A stretch of 64,000 nt of DNA. Origin: Larkinella rosea (GTDB lineage: Bacteria; Bacteroidota; Bacteroidia; Cytophagales; Spirosomataceae). The notes beneath the pieces are model-generated. The model saw only the letters and a program-made list of their open reading frames with translations. It did no database searches and was not told the DNA's origin. Every line of letters starts with the position of its first letter. The stretch's first letter is position 1. The position numbers and the translations under genes were made by a program. This document shows positions 51,704 to 62,627 of the stretch, in pieces. The DNA lies in NCBI RefSeq assembly GCF_003858635.1, contig NZ_RQJO01000007.1, positions 1,613,941-1,677,940 of the forward strand, in the 5' to 3' direction.

Positions 51704-52092
51704 ATAACCGGCTACTTTTGATTAAATTCTAAAACATTTGCGGGTTTTGCTCGTTCTTGTTGACAAAGCGGGATTAAACTCTTAACATTGTGGTCATATA
51801 GGTTCTGACCCGATTCACTGGTGTTCTGCCTTTTATCCATGTAATCTGAGGCTGCAAGCCAAATCCACCTGAACAAACTGTCCCCGTTAAAGCGCACCAC
51901 GCACCAGCGTAGTGGGATTGTTACTAAAACAGTTTCTGCATGTGATCGGTCAAGCAAGTATCTGACTTGTAATTAATCATAAATTTAAAGCAGTACTTTT
52001 CCCCATTTGGATTCATTCATCCACGGCTCGCCGTAGCGACAATTATCTCTCATTCATCAAGTAAAGCCCTCTTTGCTTACTCTGGCTTTTTT
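51704..52092. other. Long leader region before rho
   Basis: No gene is seen. A possible promoter TTG (51760-51762)-N20-TAACATTG (51783-51790), one mismatch from TAnnTTTG, would give an untranslated leader of about 295 bases. The sequence is C-poor in places and has CGGCTCGCCG near 52024. No known rho leader RNA was recognised. Confidence 0.4.
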
Positions 52093-54129
52093 ATGTACAA
52101 TAAGGAAGAACTCGAACTGAAACTATTATCAGAATTAAAATCGATTGCTGAGTCATTCAGTATTCGTGACATTAGTAAATTCAATAAAAAAGAGTTGGTC
52201 TACAAAATCCTGGACCAGCAGTCTTTATTGCCTGACCCCGTCCCGACCGCTTCTGAAAACGGTAAACCCGTAACGGCTGAAGCCGCTCAGGCCGCACCAG
52301 CGGAAGCCCCCCGTCGCGGTCGCCGTCCCCGATCGGAACCAGCGCCGGTAGCTGAATTGGCCCCGGTTACCCAACCAGACCCGATTCCAGTCGCCGAGCC
52401 GGTGCAACCCGTGCAACCAATGCCCGCTTTGGAGGCCCAACCCGAACAACCCAGGGTTTCAAACATCCGTCCGCCCCGTGATACGAATCCGAATCAACGC
52501 AACGGACGTCCAACTGAACCCACTCAGGCCCGGCCTCAAAACCGCCGTGGTCCGGAGCAAACCGGCCCGGTCCGTCCGGTTCGCAATGAGTATTCCGATC
52601 CGAACGACCGGCGGGTACGCCAGCGCATCCGCAAAGATGATGAAGGGAACAAATTAGAAAGCCCAGCCACTTCCTCGGTTGACAAACCAGCTGAGAATAA
52701 AGGCTTTCAAAATAAAGGTTCCCGTTCGGATCAACCCCGCAACCGGCAAAATGAACTCGAACAACCCGCGTTGGATTTGTCAATCGAAACCGATGCTGAC
52801 GATTTTTACACCGCGCCTGCTGAAACCGAAACGGAACAAACCACTGCTGCCCCATCTCCGGAAACGTCCGAGTCGCCCGTACAAGTGGCTCAGCCAGAAC
52901 CGACCACCAGCCAGGTTACAACCCAAACCGACCGTCAGCCACGTGAAGTTGCGCGTCCGGATGAGTATACAAACCGCATCCGTCGGCAGTATAACCAGCA
53001 CATTCGCGAATTCGACGGTATCATTGAAAATGAAGGCGTGCTGGAAATTATGTCTGACGGGGGCTACGGATTCCTGCGGTCGGCCGATTACAATTATCTG
53101 GCCAGTCCGGATGACATATATGTGTCACCGTCACAAATCAAACTTTTTGGTTTGAAAACCGGAGATACCGTCCGTGGTCAGATTCGCCCGCCCAAGGAAG
53201 GGGAAAAATATTTTGCGCTGCTGCGTGTTTCGTCGGTTAATGGAAAAACGACCGAAGAGATTCGTGATCGGATTCCGTTTGAATACCTGACCCCACTTTT
53301 CCCGGAAGAGAAACTGAATCTAAGCTATCGCGCCGATCAGTATTCGACCCGAATCGTGGATATGTTTGCTCCGATCGGCAAAGGCCAGCGGGGGATGATT
53401 GTAGCACAGCCGAAAACCGGTAAAACCGTGCTGCTGAAAGACATCGCCAACGCCATTACGAAAAACCATCCGGAGGTTTATCTCATCATCCTGCTGATTG
53501 ACGAACGTCCGGAAGAAGTTACCGACATGGCCCGCAGTGTCAATGCGGAGGTTATTTCATCGACATTCGACGAGCAGGCTGAACGGCACGTAAAAGTAGC
53601 GTCGATGGTGTTGGAAAAAGCCAAGCGGATGGTGGAATGCGGTCACGACGTCGTCATTCTGCTCGATTCTATCACGCGTTTGGCGCGGGCCTATAATACG
53701 GTTGTTCCGTCATCCGGTAAAATTCTGTCGGGTGGGGTCGATGCCAATGCGCTGCACAAACCGAAGCGGTTTTTTGGAGCAGCCCGGAACGTCGAAAATG
53801 GCGGCTCGCTGACGATCATTGCAACGGCCCTGATTGACACCGGTTCGAAGATGGATGAAGTCATTTTTGAAGAATTCAAAGGAACGGGTAACATGGAACT
53901 TCAGCTCGACCGGAAACTGTCCAACAAGCGGGTTTATCCGGCCGTGGATGTGCTGGCTTCCGGTACGCGTCGGGAAGATCTGCTGCTCGACAAAGAAACC
54001 CTGCAACGCATTTGGATTCTCCGCAAACACATGGCCGATATGAACGCTATGGAGTCGATGGACTTCCTGCTCGACCGGATGCGCGGAACCCGCAACAACG
54101 ACGAATTCCTGGTATCGATGAATCGATAA
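52093..54129 (+). CDS. rho: Transcription termination factor Rho with long disordered region
   Basis: 678 residues, against about 420 in E. coli. Residues 1-45 form a Rho_N/SAP-type helix set ([20 protein letters not shown]). Residues about 46-300 are a Pro/Gln/Glu/Arg-rich disordered insert ([34 protein letters not shown]). A cold-shock RNA-binding domain (about 303-380, [17 protein letters not shown]) and the ATPase core follow, with Walker A AQPKTGKT near 438-445 and [15 protein letters not shown]. Bacteroidota Rho proteins with such inserts are known to form condensates (Bacteroides thetaiotaomicron). The gene has its own terminator. Confidence 0.95.
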   Translation: MYNKEELELKLLSELKSIAESFSIRDISKFNKKELVYKILDQQSLLPDPVPTASENGKPVTAEAAQAAPAEAPRRGRRPRSEPAPVAELAPVTQPDPIPVAEPVQPVQPMPALEAQPEQPRVSNIRPPRDTNPNQRNGRPTEPTQARPQNRRGPEQTGPVRPVRNEYSDPNDRRVRQRIRKDDEGNKLESPATSSVDKPAENKGFQNKGSRSDQPRNRQNELEQPALDLSIETDADDFYTAPAETETEQTTAAPSPETSESPVQVAQPEPTTSQVTTQTDRQPREVARPDEYTNRIRRQYNQHIREFDGIIENEGVLEIMSDGGYGFLRSADYNYLASPDDIYVSPSQIKLFGLKTGDTVRGQIRPPKEGEKYFALLRVSSVNGKTTEEIRDRIPFEYLTPLFPEEKLNLSYRADQYSTRIVDMFAPIGKGQRGMIVAQPKTGKTVLLKDIANAITKNHPEVYLIILLIDERPEEVTDMARSVNAEVISSTFDEQAERHVKVASMVLEKAKRMVECGHDVVILLDSITRLARAYNTVVPSSGKILSGGVDANALHKPKRFFGAARNVENGGSLTIIATALIDTGSKMDEVIFEEFKGTGNMELQLDRKLSNKRVYPAVDVLASGTRREDLLLDKETLQRIWILRKHMADMNAMESMDFLLDRMRGTRNNDEFLVSMNR

Positions 54130-54156
54130 ACCGGTTTTTCACCGAATGTTTCTTTC

Positions 54157-54198
54157 AAGCCGACCCGCAATCAGAACTGATTGCGGGTCGGCTTTTTT
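54157..54198 (+). terminator. Intrinsic terminator after rho
   Basis: Arms 54157-54173 (AAGCCGACCCGCAATCA) and 54178-54194 are perfectly complementary over 17 bases with a GAAC loop, followed by four more T. It sits 28 bases after the rho stop. Confidence 0.92.
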
Positions 54199-54387
54199 AA
54201 TAAATGCGTTTTTTTCTTCATCCATTCGTCATTCTATTAAACCCGCGAACCTTTCTTTTCGCACTTATCACTTTTGTATTTAGGTGAAACTGAAAGGAGT
54301 AACAAAAATAATTAGGGATCTGCATGACTTTCCGGCTCTGCCTCCGTCATAAGGAAAGATTGCAAACTTCAAATCCCCCGTTATTTC

Positions 54388-55314
54388 ATGTTCACCAATA
54401 AAACTCCCTGGGCTGTTCTGCTGCTACTCTGGATGGCTGGATCAACCTATTGGCACGTGTGCCAGATTAAACAGCTTTGCGCCGACGATGATGCTCCATC
54501 TCCTGGGGCAGTTTCCGCAACCGGGGCGACTTCCGCCTTTACCGTTCCGGGATTAGCGTTTACCGACGGTTCTGCCGCTTCGTTCCAGTCGTCGGGTCAC
54601 CTGGCCTTTGCCAAATCCGGCGCTGCGGTCAACCCGACCGGTGTTCAGTCTTTGCTGGATTCGTTATCGATGTACCTGAAAGCAAATCCCGGAAAAAGAA
54701 TGCAGCTGACCGGTTTTTACGATCCAAATGAACAAAATCCATCGACCGATGCCAATCTGGGAGTTGCCCGCGCCAACAGCATCCGGACTTACCTGAACAG
54801 CCTGGGCATTCCTGACAGTTTGTTTACGGTACAGGGGGAAGAAAGTACCAGTCTGGCCTTCACTCCCACGGGTGATTCGCTCTACGGCGGTGTTCAGTTT
54901 TCGTTTCTGAACGAGGTGGTTGTAAAAGCACCTCAGGAAGAAGAACTAGCTAAGAGTCAAAAGTTTGCGTCCATTTTCGAGCCCATGGACCTGTATTTCA
55001 ATACCGGAAAAACCACCTACATCAAAACCGCCGAAACCGCTGAGTTCCTCGCGAAAACCAGGGCATACCTGAAAGAAAATCCCGATCAAAAGCTGGTCAT
55101 CACCGGTCATACCGACAATGTGGGCTCCGACGCCCTGAACCTTGCCTTGTCCAGAAAACGGGCGACTGCGGTGAAAACCCAATTTGTTAACGACGGTATT
55201 CCCGCCAGGCAGGTAATCGTCGAAGGCAAAGGAGAAGCTCAACCGCTGGCATCCAATGAAACCGAAGAAGGTCGTCGGACCAACCGACGGGCCGCCATCG
55301 TCGTCCAGAAATAA
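54388..55314 (+). CDS. Two-module OmpA family protein, membrane-anchored
   Basis: 308 residues. An N-terminal hydrophobic helix (AVLLLLWMAGSTYW) with a Cys near residue 25 may anchor it. The first OmpA-like module (about 65-175, MQLTGFYDPNE) is degenerate and lacks the Asp/Arg peptidoglycan residues. The second (about 195-308) is canonical: VITGHTDNVGSDALNLALSRKRA and RRTNRRAAIVV. It likely binds peptidoglycan with the second module and has another role in the first. Two genes for membrane-anchored H3TH proteins follow on the same strand. Confidence 0.85.
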   Translation: MFTNKTPWAVLLLLWMAGSTYWHVCQIKQLCADDDAPSPGAVSATGATSAFTVPGLAFTDGSAASFQSSGHLAFAKSGAAVNPTGVQSLLDSLSMYLKANPGKRMQLTGFYDPNEQNPSTDANLGVARANSIRTYLNSLGIPDSLFTVQGEESTSLAFTPTGDSLYGGVQFSFLNEVVVKAPQEEELAKSQKFASIFEPMDLYFNTGKTTYIKTAETAEFLAKTRAYLKENPDQKLVITGHTDNVGSDALNLALSRKRATAVKTQFVNDGIPARQVIVEGKGEAQPLASNETEEGRRTNRRAAIVVQK

Positions 55315-55346
55315 TCGTCCTCAGTAAACCATAACCCATTACCACT

Positions 55347-55832
55347 ATGTTCGAAATGAATCCCCACCAGTTGCCTAACGCCGTTATGCAGCACTGGATT
55401 ATGTTGCTGGTTTCCGGCGCTTTAGGTTTCATTATTGGTTACATCGGCCGAAAGGCAACCATTCGCCAGCTCGAAATCCAGATTAGTGCCACGGCAGGTC
55501 AGGTGGAAGACTGCGTGAAATTTAGTCAGTCACAACAGGAAGACGTCGTGCTGCAGCGGATTTCTTCGCGGGCCAACGAAATCAATTTTACCCGAATTGG
55601 TCAAGCCACCTTATTACAGGCCGACGACCTGAAGGAAATCAACGGGATCGGGCCATTTTTTGAGAAAAAGCTCCACAGTTTGCGCATCTATACGTTTCGG
55701 CAGCTGGCAAACTGTACAGCCGAAGATGTGGAGAAAATCAGTGATATCATTGAATTCTTCCCCGATCGCATCGAGCGCGAAGACTGGATTGGCCAGGCCA
55801 GAAAGCTGCACCGCCGGAAATATGGAGTTTAA
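55347..55832 (+). CDS. Membrane-anchored helix-hairpin-helix (H3TH) protein, copy 1
   Basis: 161 residues. One N-terminal membrane helix (IMLLVSGALGFIIGYI, about 18-33) followed by basic residues (RKATIRQ), so the C-terminus should face the cytoplasm. A linker helix leads to an H3TH domain (about 90-155): DDLKEINGIGPFFEKKLHSLRIYTFRQLA and DIIEFFPDRIEREDWIGQA. The domain resembles flap endonuclease-like HhH modules, which bind DNA backbones. It probably tethers DNA or protein at the membrane. The next gene is a paralogue. Confidence 0.75.
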   Translation: MFEMNPHQLPNAVMQHWIMLLVSGALGFIIGYIGRKATIRQLEIQISATAGQVEDCVKFSQSQQEDVVLQRISSRANEINFTRIGQATLLQADDLKEINGIGPFFEKKLHSLRIYTFRQLANCTAEDVEKISDIIEFFPDRIEREDWIGQARKLHRRKYGV

Positions 55833-55866
55833 AACCCAATGTTTGACATAAAACAGCCACTATACC

Positions 55867-56412
55867 ATGTTTAATTTAGATCCATTTAGCCGGGGCGTCG
55901 CCATTACTGAAATTCTGATTTTGTTGGCATTCGCTGCTCTGGTGGGCTATCTGTTGGCCCAATTGAGCACAAATGGCCGAATTAGAGAATTGAGAGCGGC
56001 CCTGGACGAACAGGAAAATGCACTGGAAGAATGTCACCGCAAACGGAGAGCGATTGCTTCGGTGGTGATTCCTCCCGCGCCCAAAACCGGTGAAAAAGTA
56101 GTCAGCGAGGAAGAAAGTATGTTCCGGAAAATCGCATCCCGCGCATCGGAATTGAACTTCACGCGCATTGGCTACTCAACCCTCAGCGAAGCGGACGATT
56201 TGAAGGAAATTGTGGGAGTCGGGCCTTTTTTTGAACGGAAGCTGCACACGCTGGGTATTTTCAGCTTTCGTCAATTGGCGAACTTCACGACCGAAGATGT
56301 AGAAAAAGTCAGCGATATCATCGAGTTCTTTCCTGACCGGATCGAACGGGAAGACTGGGTGGGTCAGGCCAAGCAACTGTACCAGGAGAAGTACGGCCGC
56401 GCGGTTAAATAA
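55867..56412 (+). CDS. Membrane-anchored helix-hairpin-helix (H3TH) protein, copy 2
   Basis: 181 residues. Same layout as the preceding gene: membrane helix (EILILLAFAALVGYLLAQL, about 16-34), a charged helix (GRIRELRAALDEQENALEECHRKRR), then the H3TH domain (about 105-175) with DDLKEIVGVGPFFERKLHTLGIFSF and EFFPDRIEREDWVGQA. The domains match at most positions, so this is a tandem duplication with different linkers. The gap to copy 1 is 34 bases. The stop comes just before the perfect inverted repeat at 56422-56500. Confidence 0.75.
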   Translation: MFNLDPFSRGVAITEILILLAFAALVGYLLAQLSTNGRIRELRAALDEQENALEECHRKRRAIASVVIPPAPKTGEKVVSEEESMFRKIASRASELNFTRIGYSTLSEADDLKEIVGVGPFFERKLHTLGIFSFRQLANFTTEDVEKVSDIIEFFPDRIEREDWVGQAKQLYQEKYGRAVK

Positions 56413-56421
56413 CCAGTCATT

Positions 56422-56500
56422 GGTTTACGGTATTCGGTTTACGGCTGCTGACGCATTTTTTATTTTCGCGCTGGCAACCGTAAACCGAATACCGTAAACC
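56422..56500. repeat. Perfect 23-base inverted repeat, family A copy 3
   Basis: The arms 56422-56444 and 56478-56500 are exact reverse complements over 23 bases around a 33-base loop that has T-rich parts. Each arm contains GGTATTCGGTTTAC. It lies between the convergent H3TH gene and htpG and touches the htpG stop, so it could double as a bidirectional terminator. Confidence 0.85.
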
Positions 56501-56501
56501 G

Positions 56502-58331
<1,830 letters not shown>

Positions 58332-58626
58332 GACAATAAATTGATAAAGTATGATTGACGCAATAAACTGATGCTCACACGCTACCAACAACTGTTCCAG
58401 AGCTACAAAGTGTGACAAGTTGGCAGACAAACCGGTTAATCTTTTACAGAACGGTTCAGGAGCAGGTCTGTAGGACAAAAACCCGGTTTTGGGCCTATTA
58501 AACACGAGAATCAAACGGTTCCGTGTACTATTTTGCTCAATGGCCGATATTTTCTGACCATCGAAAAACCGCACCCGCGTTTTTCGTGTTCTTCAGTCAA
58601 CACCGTCTACACCAACCTTGATCCTT

Positions 58627-58935
58627 GTGAGCGCAAAAACGTATACTGACATTACTACGGAAGAGATGGAATCGCTGGTGATGGAACCGGAAACCGTCAT
58701 AGTCGATGTCCGCGACGAATGGGAATTTGAAGAATTCAACATTGGTGGCCTGAATATTCCGCTGGCCGAAATCCGCGACAAACGCCATTATCTGCTTCCT
58801 TACGACAATGTGATTGTGGTCTGCACGAACGGCGTGCGCAGCCGGGTGGCGGTCAAAGATTTTTGCCGCCATCCCGAAATGGAAGAAAAACACCTGTATC
58901 ACCTGAAAGGTGGTATTCTGGGAGCCGACGAATAA
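58627..58935 (+). CDS. Rhodanese-like domain protein
   Basis: 102 residues, a single rhodanese domain. VIVDVRDEWEFEEFNIGGLNIPLAEI is the first half; the active-site loop is CTNGVRS, where the Cys is the sulfur carrier. It transfers sulfane sulfur to unknown acceptors. The start is GTG 58627; TTG 58618 is also possible. A stop 5 bases before dapF's convergent end (58941) leaves no space for a terminator. It is divergent from htpG. Confidence 0.85.
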   Translation: MSAKTYTDITTEEMESLVMEPETVIVDVRDEWEFEEFNIGGLNIPLAEIRDKRHYLLPYDNVIVVCTNGVRSRVAVKDFCRHPEMEEKHLYHLKGGILGADE

Positions 58936-58940
58936 GAGAA

Positions 58941-59714
58941 TCAGGCGTTTACCGAACCTTCATACACCCGAACGGCAGGGCCGATCAAATACAGATCCGA
59001 AAAACCGCCATCGGAATTGGCAACGAACGAAACCCTTAAATTGCCGCCAATGGTTTGAATGGAAACCGGGCTATTCATGCCGAGTTGCTGATGCGCTACC
59101 AGTGCCGAAGCCGTTACGCCCGTACCGCAGGAATACGTTTCGTCTTCAACTCCACGTTCATACGTTCTGACAAACAAGGCATTAGCACCAATCGGCTCGA
59201 TAAAATTGGCATTTGTGCCACCGGGCGCAAACCGGTCGTCGTAGCGAACGGGCCGCCCTTCAGCCACCACATCCATCGACTCGACATCCTCGACCACTTT
59301 CACAAAATGCGGGGAACCCGTGTTCAGAAACGCGTAATCAGGGTGTTGTTCGATGCCGGAGATTTCATTCATTTTCAGCGAAACTTCCTGCTCAGTTACT
59401 GCCGCCGTGTGTTCGCCGTCAACTGCCAAAAACCGGGTTTCCGATTCGAACAGACCTAAATCATGCGCAAACCGAACGATGCACCGTCCGCCGTTGCCGC
59501 ACATGCTGCCTTCGGCGCCGTCGGCGTTGAAGTATATCATCCGGAAATCATAATCCGGATGAGTGCGGAGCAGAATCAGGCCGTCGGCGCCAATCCCAAA
59601 CCGCCGGTGACACAGCCGGGCAATCAGCTCCTGCGAAACCGGAAACGTTTCGTCGCGGTCGTCGATGAGGATAAAATCATTGCCGGTTCCCTGGTATTTG
59701 AAGAAATCGATCAT
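58941..59714 (-). CDS. dapF: Diaminopimelate epimerase DapF
   Basis: 257 residues. Catalytic cysteines Cys72 (MCGNGGRC) and Cys196 (SCGTGVTA), with QGTGNDFILID at the start. It converts LL- to meso-diaminopimelate for lysine and peptidoglycan. The length is typical, and the start ATG 59714 fits the family start. The gene is convergent with the rhodanese gene. Confidence 0.95.
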   Translation of the reverse strand: MIDFFKYQGTGNDFILIDDRDETFPVSQELIARLCHRRFGIGADGLILLRTHPDYDFRMIYFNADGAEGSMCGNGGRCIVRFAHDLGLFESETRFLAVDGEHTAAVTEQEVSLKMNEISGIEQHPDYAFLNTGSPHFVKVVEDVESMDVVAEGRPVRYDDRFAPGGTNANFIEPIGANALFVRTYERGVEDETYSCGTGVTASALVAHQQLGMNSPVSIQTIGGNLRVSFVANSDGGFSDLYLIGPAVRVYEGSVNA

Positions 59715-59800
59715 TTTCTGAATTAAAAATTACCAGCAAGCTGAGGTCTAAATTCTCTCAGCTGTCTTTATAATTGTTAATTTTTATTTTTTTTGGATAC

Positions 59801-59827
59801 AAAAAAAGCCGCCTTCACAGACAGCTT
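59801..59827 (-). terminator. Intrinsic terminator of rplS
   Basis: On the minus strand a 9-base stem (two G-U pairs), AAGCTGTCT with AGGCGGCTT around GTGA, is followed by a run of T (A tract at 59801-59807). It lies 24 bases after the rplS stop. Confidence 0.6.
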
Positions 59828-59850
59828 CCTTCCTGATGGGCAAGACCTGA

Positions 59851-60222
59851 TTAAGCCTGTGGTGCTTTTGCCTTGCGTTCCTTGATCCGTGCAGCTTTTC
59901 CCTGACGACCACGCAGGTAGAATAACCGTGCGCGACGCACTTTACCCAGACGCACCAGTTCAACTTTGTCGATATTGGGCGACAGAATCGGGAAAATCCG
60001 CTCTACACCCACACCGTTTGAAATTTTGCGTACCGTAAACGTTTCTCCGTTGGTGTTTGGGTTCCGGCGTTGAATCACCGTTCCGGTATAAACCTGAATC
60101 CGCTCTTTGTTTCCTTCACGGATTTTAACGTGCACATTGACTGTATCGCCTGCTTGAAAGTTCGGAAAGTTAGACCGACGACCTGCGTTTTCAGATTCGA
60201 CCAGTTTAATTAAATCACTCAT
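59851..60222 (-). CDS. rplS: 50S ribosomal protein L19
   Basis: 123 residues. From ATG 60222: [13 protein letters not shown], then [27 protein letters not shown] and [41 protein letters not shown], the L19 pattern. L19 sits at the interface of the ribosomal subunits. It is a single gene here, not in the usual rpsP-rimM-trmD-rplS operon. Its minus-strand promoter is at 60263-60270. A longer frame overlaps the divergent NnrD/E gene and is not used. Confidence 0.95.
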   Translation of the reverse strand: MSDLIKLVESENAGRRSNFPNFQAGDTVNVHVKIREGNKERIQVYTGTVIQRRNPNTNGETFTVRKISNGVGVERIFPILSPNIDKVELVRLGKVRRARLFYLRGRQGKAARIKERKAKAPQA

Positions 60223-60262
60223 GACCGTAGATATCTTCGGGGGTATAATTCTTATTGAGCCG

Positions 60263-60270
60263 CAAAGATA
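60263..60270 (-). promoter_or_regulatory. -7 element TATCTTTG upstream of rplS
   Basis: On the minus strand TATCTTTG is an exact TAnnTTTG, 40 bases before the rplS ATG. It supports the 60222 start. No clear TTG is found at the usual -33 distance. Confidence 0.55.
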
Positions 60271-60396
60271 GCCAATATTTCCCGTTATATAAATAGTTGA
60301 CCTGAAATAAATTGATTGAACGCCGAATGGTTGGAAGGTTAGCGGGTTTTTAGCTAATTCGCCGTTGAAGATTAAACCAGCCCTTGACAAATCCGA

Positions 60397-61896
60397 ATGA
60401 AAATTCTGAGTGTTGAACAAACCCGTGCCCTCGATCAGTATACCATCCAACACGAACCCGTTGCGCCCATCAACCTCATGGAAAGGGCGGCTCAGGCTTT
60501 TACCGACTGGTATGTAGCCCGATTCGATAAGAGTCGGCCCGTGCGGGTATTTTGCGGTTTGGGAAACAACGGGGGCGACGGTTTGGCCATTGCCCGGCTT
60601 TTAACACAGCTGGAATATTCGGTACAAACGTACGTGGTTCGATACGCGCCCCGCGAGTCGGAGGATTTTATGCATAACCACCGGCGGCTGAAATTGATCT
60701 CCTCCATTAATTACATCGAAAATGAACGCGATATTCCGGTGATTCGGAATCGCGAAGTGGTAATTGACGCTATTTTAGGCCTGGGTTTGTCTAGAACGAC
60801 GGATGGAATCGTTCAATCTGTCATTGACGCGATCAACCACAGCCCGGCAACGGTCGTAGCCGTGGATATTGCCAGCGGTCTTTTTGCCGATGCAGCCAAC
60901 GGTCCCAATTCCACGATTATACGGCCCGATTATACGGTAACGTTTCATTTACCCAAATTGGCCTTTCTGCAACCGACCCTCGGAATTTACGTGGGAGAAT
61001 GGCAGTGGGTTGATATTGGGCTGAGCCGGACATTTATTGAACGGGCCCCTACCACTTATTTTTACAGTTCGGAGAGTGAAGTCCGGCATTTGCTGCGTCC
61101 CCGCGACCGGTTTTCGCATAAGGGATCGTTTGGGCATGCGTTGCTGTTGGTGGGAAGCTACGGCAAAATCGGAGCCGGCGTACTGGCGTCCAAAGCCTGT
61201 CTGCGGTCGGGCGTAGGATTGCTGTCGGTTCAGGTTCCCCGTTGCGGTTACGAAATTCTGCAAACGACAGTTCCGGAAGCCATGTGCCAGCCCGACGGCC
61301 ATCTGCACATTCTGACCGGCCAATCCGAAGTCGAAATTCCGGACCTCGGGACGTATTCCGCGATTGGCGTTGGGCCCGGCATTGGAACGGCACCTGAAAC
61401 GCTGGCCATGCTCCGAAAACTGCTTTCCGAAGCCAAAAAACCGATGGTGATCGATGCGGATGCCATAAACCTGATTGCGCAGAATCGGGAATTGCTCGAT
61501 AAAATACCCAAAAACAGCATCTTAACTCCTCACCCGAAAGAGTTTGAACGACTGACCCGACGCTGGACCAGTGATTATGACAAGCTGGGAATCCTGCGGG
61601 ATTTTGCTCAGCGAAACCGATTTGTGGTGGTGCTGAAGGGAGCACACACGGCCATTGCGACTCCCGACGGTACGACGCACTTCAATTCGACCGGGAATCC
61701 GGGCATGAGCACGGGCGGAACCGGCGACGTGCTGACGGGAATTCTGACAGCATTGATTGCTCAGGGATACGATCCGGTAGAAGCCGCGGTGCTGGGTGTT
61801 TTCGAACACGGCCGGGCGGGCGACCGGGTGGCCGAAAAGCGCGGACAAATCGGATTAACGGCTTCCGACCTCATCGAAGCGCTCCGCTGGGATTAG
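60397..61896 (+). CDS. nnr: Bifunctional NAD(P)H-hydrate epimerase/dehydratase
   Basis: 499 residues. The N-terminal NnrE domain (1 to about 215) has [19 protein letters not shown]; the C-terminal NnrD kinase-like domain (about 225-499) has [21 protein letters not shown] and the ATP-site motif [21 protein letters not shown]. It repairs damaged NADH and NADPH hydrates. The fused form is common. The start ATG 60397 is preceded by the divergent rplS promoter region. Confidence 0.95.
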   Translation: MKILSVEQTRALDQYTIQHEPVAPINLMERAAQAFTDWYVARFDKSRPVRVFCGLGNNGGDGLAIARLLTQLEYSVQTYVVRYAPRESEDFMHNHRRLKLISSINYIENERDIPVIRNREVVIDAILGLGLSRTTDGIVQSVIDAINHSPATVVAVDIASGLFADAANGPNSTIIRPDYTVTFHLPKLAFLQPTLGIYVGEWQWVDIGLSRTFIERAPTTYFYSSESEVRHLLRPRDRFSHKGSFGHALLLVGSYGKIGAGVLASKACLRSGVGLLSVQVPRCGYEILQTTVPEAMCQPDGHLHILTGQSEVEIPDLGTYSAIGVGPGIGTAPETLAMLRKLLSEAKKPMVIDADAINLIAQNRELLDKIPKNSILTPHPKEFERLTRRWTSDYDKLGILRDFAQRNRFVVVLKGAHTAIATPDGTTHFNSTGNPGMSTGGTGDVLTGILTALIAQGYDPVEAAVLGVFEHGRAGDRVAEKRGQIGLTASDLIEALRWD

Positions 61897-62370
61897 CCGT
61901 CAGACGCTGTATCGATTGGTTCTTTTACACCTGATTTATCCGATCCGGCATGCGTAAAGACGTGCGTTTAAAAAAATATTTTTCTCCTCAATCCAATTGC
62001 CTTACAACCCTCGTAAATATTACCGGGTCTAGACCTGTGTAAATCATTCCCAATGAGTGGGGAATAGTTTCCACAATTCATCTTTTTTTTCCATTTATAT
62101 AAAAATTCAAAAATTGCTTTTTACCACTTTCCTTAGCCGTAATTGTCTGTATATCAGCGCTATTCTTTAATTCTTGGCGAGGAATTGAAAAACCGGTTTC
62201 ACTTGGAATAGTATTTGAAACCTTTTTAAGTAATTCAGAAAAAGGGGTACCAGAAAACTACCTGTTTTTAAAATCACGTAGTTGTACGTACGCTAAAGCC
62301 AATCCGATTGCTGAATTTTGTATCACATATCCAACAGATACTATATCAACACCATAATCTGAAAGTTACC
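61897..62370. other. AT-rich intergenic region with an 85-codon start-less open frame
   Basis: The region is far more AT-rich than its surroundings, with poly-T and poly-A runs. A frame open from 62103 to 62357 (plus strand) reads like a signal-anchored peptide (FLPLSLAVIVCISALFFNSW, then EKPVSLGIVFETF) but has no ATG, GTG or TTG at its start, and a stop precedes it at 62100-62102. It ends 13 bases before the small membrane gene at 62371. It may be a decayed gene or a long leader. No promoter match was found. Confidence 0.4.
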
Positions 62371-62535
62371 ATGAAAAACGTTGTGCATAAAGAATGGAGA
62401 ATTAACCGCCCTGGCCGTCGGTTCCGTTTTGAAGTCGATCAGATTTCTTTACTCGGTGTGTTAACGGTGATGATATTCGCCTATATTCTTTTCCACTTCA
62501 TTTATCCGATCATTTCGAAAGGATTGTTCTGGTAA
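62371..62535 (+). CDS. Small single-helix membrane protein
   Basis: 54 residues. A basic N-terminal part (KEWRINRPGRRFRFEVDQ) precedes one membrane helix (LLGVLTVMIFAYILFHFIYPI, about 28-48). The basic side should face the cytoplasm. ATG 62371 is the preferred start over 62308. The family is not recognised. It is convergent with feoB, separated by a bidirectional terminator. It might be an accessory subunit or stress peptide. Confidence 0.6.
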   Translation: MKNVVHKEWRINRPGRRFRFEVDQISLLGVLTVMIFAYILFHFIYPIISKGLFW

Positions 62536-62561
62536 CAGCCACACCACGAACACGAAAAGAG

Positions 62562-62627
62562 AAACCGATTTCCCGCAGAAACACCGTATTTAGAACCGGA
62601 GATTCTGTGGGAAATCGGTTTTTTTTA
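62562..62627. terminator. Bidirectional intrinsic terminator
   Basis: Arms 62562-62580 (AAACCGATTTCCCGCAGAA) and 62603-62621 pair except at one position over 19 bases, with a 22-base loop, followed by a T run on the plus strand. It separates the small membrane gene from feoB. Confidence 0.85.

Noticed and set aside
58332-58574. Upstream extension of htpG by 81 codons
   Set aside because: HtpG proteins begin at the SSTIQEKGQ block; the extension is not conserved in the family and is non-coding in character.
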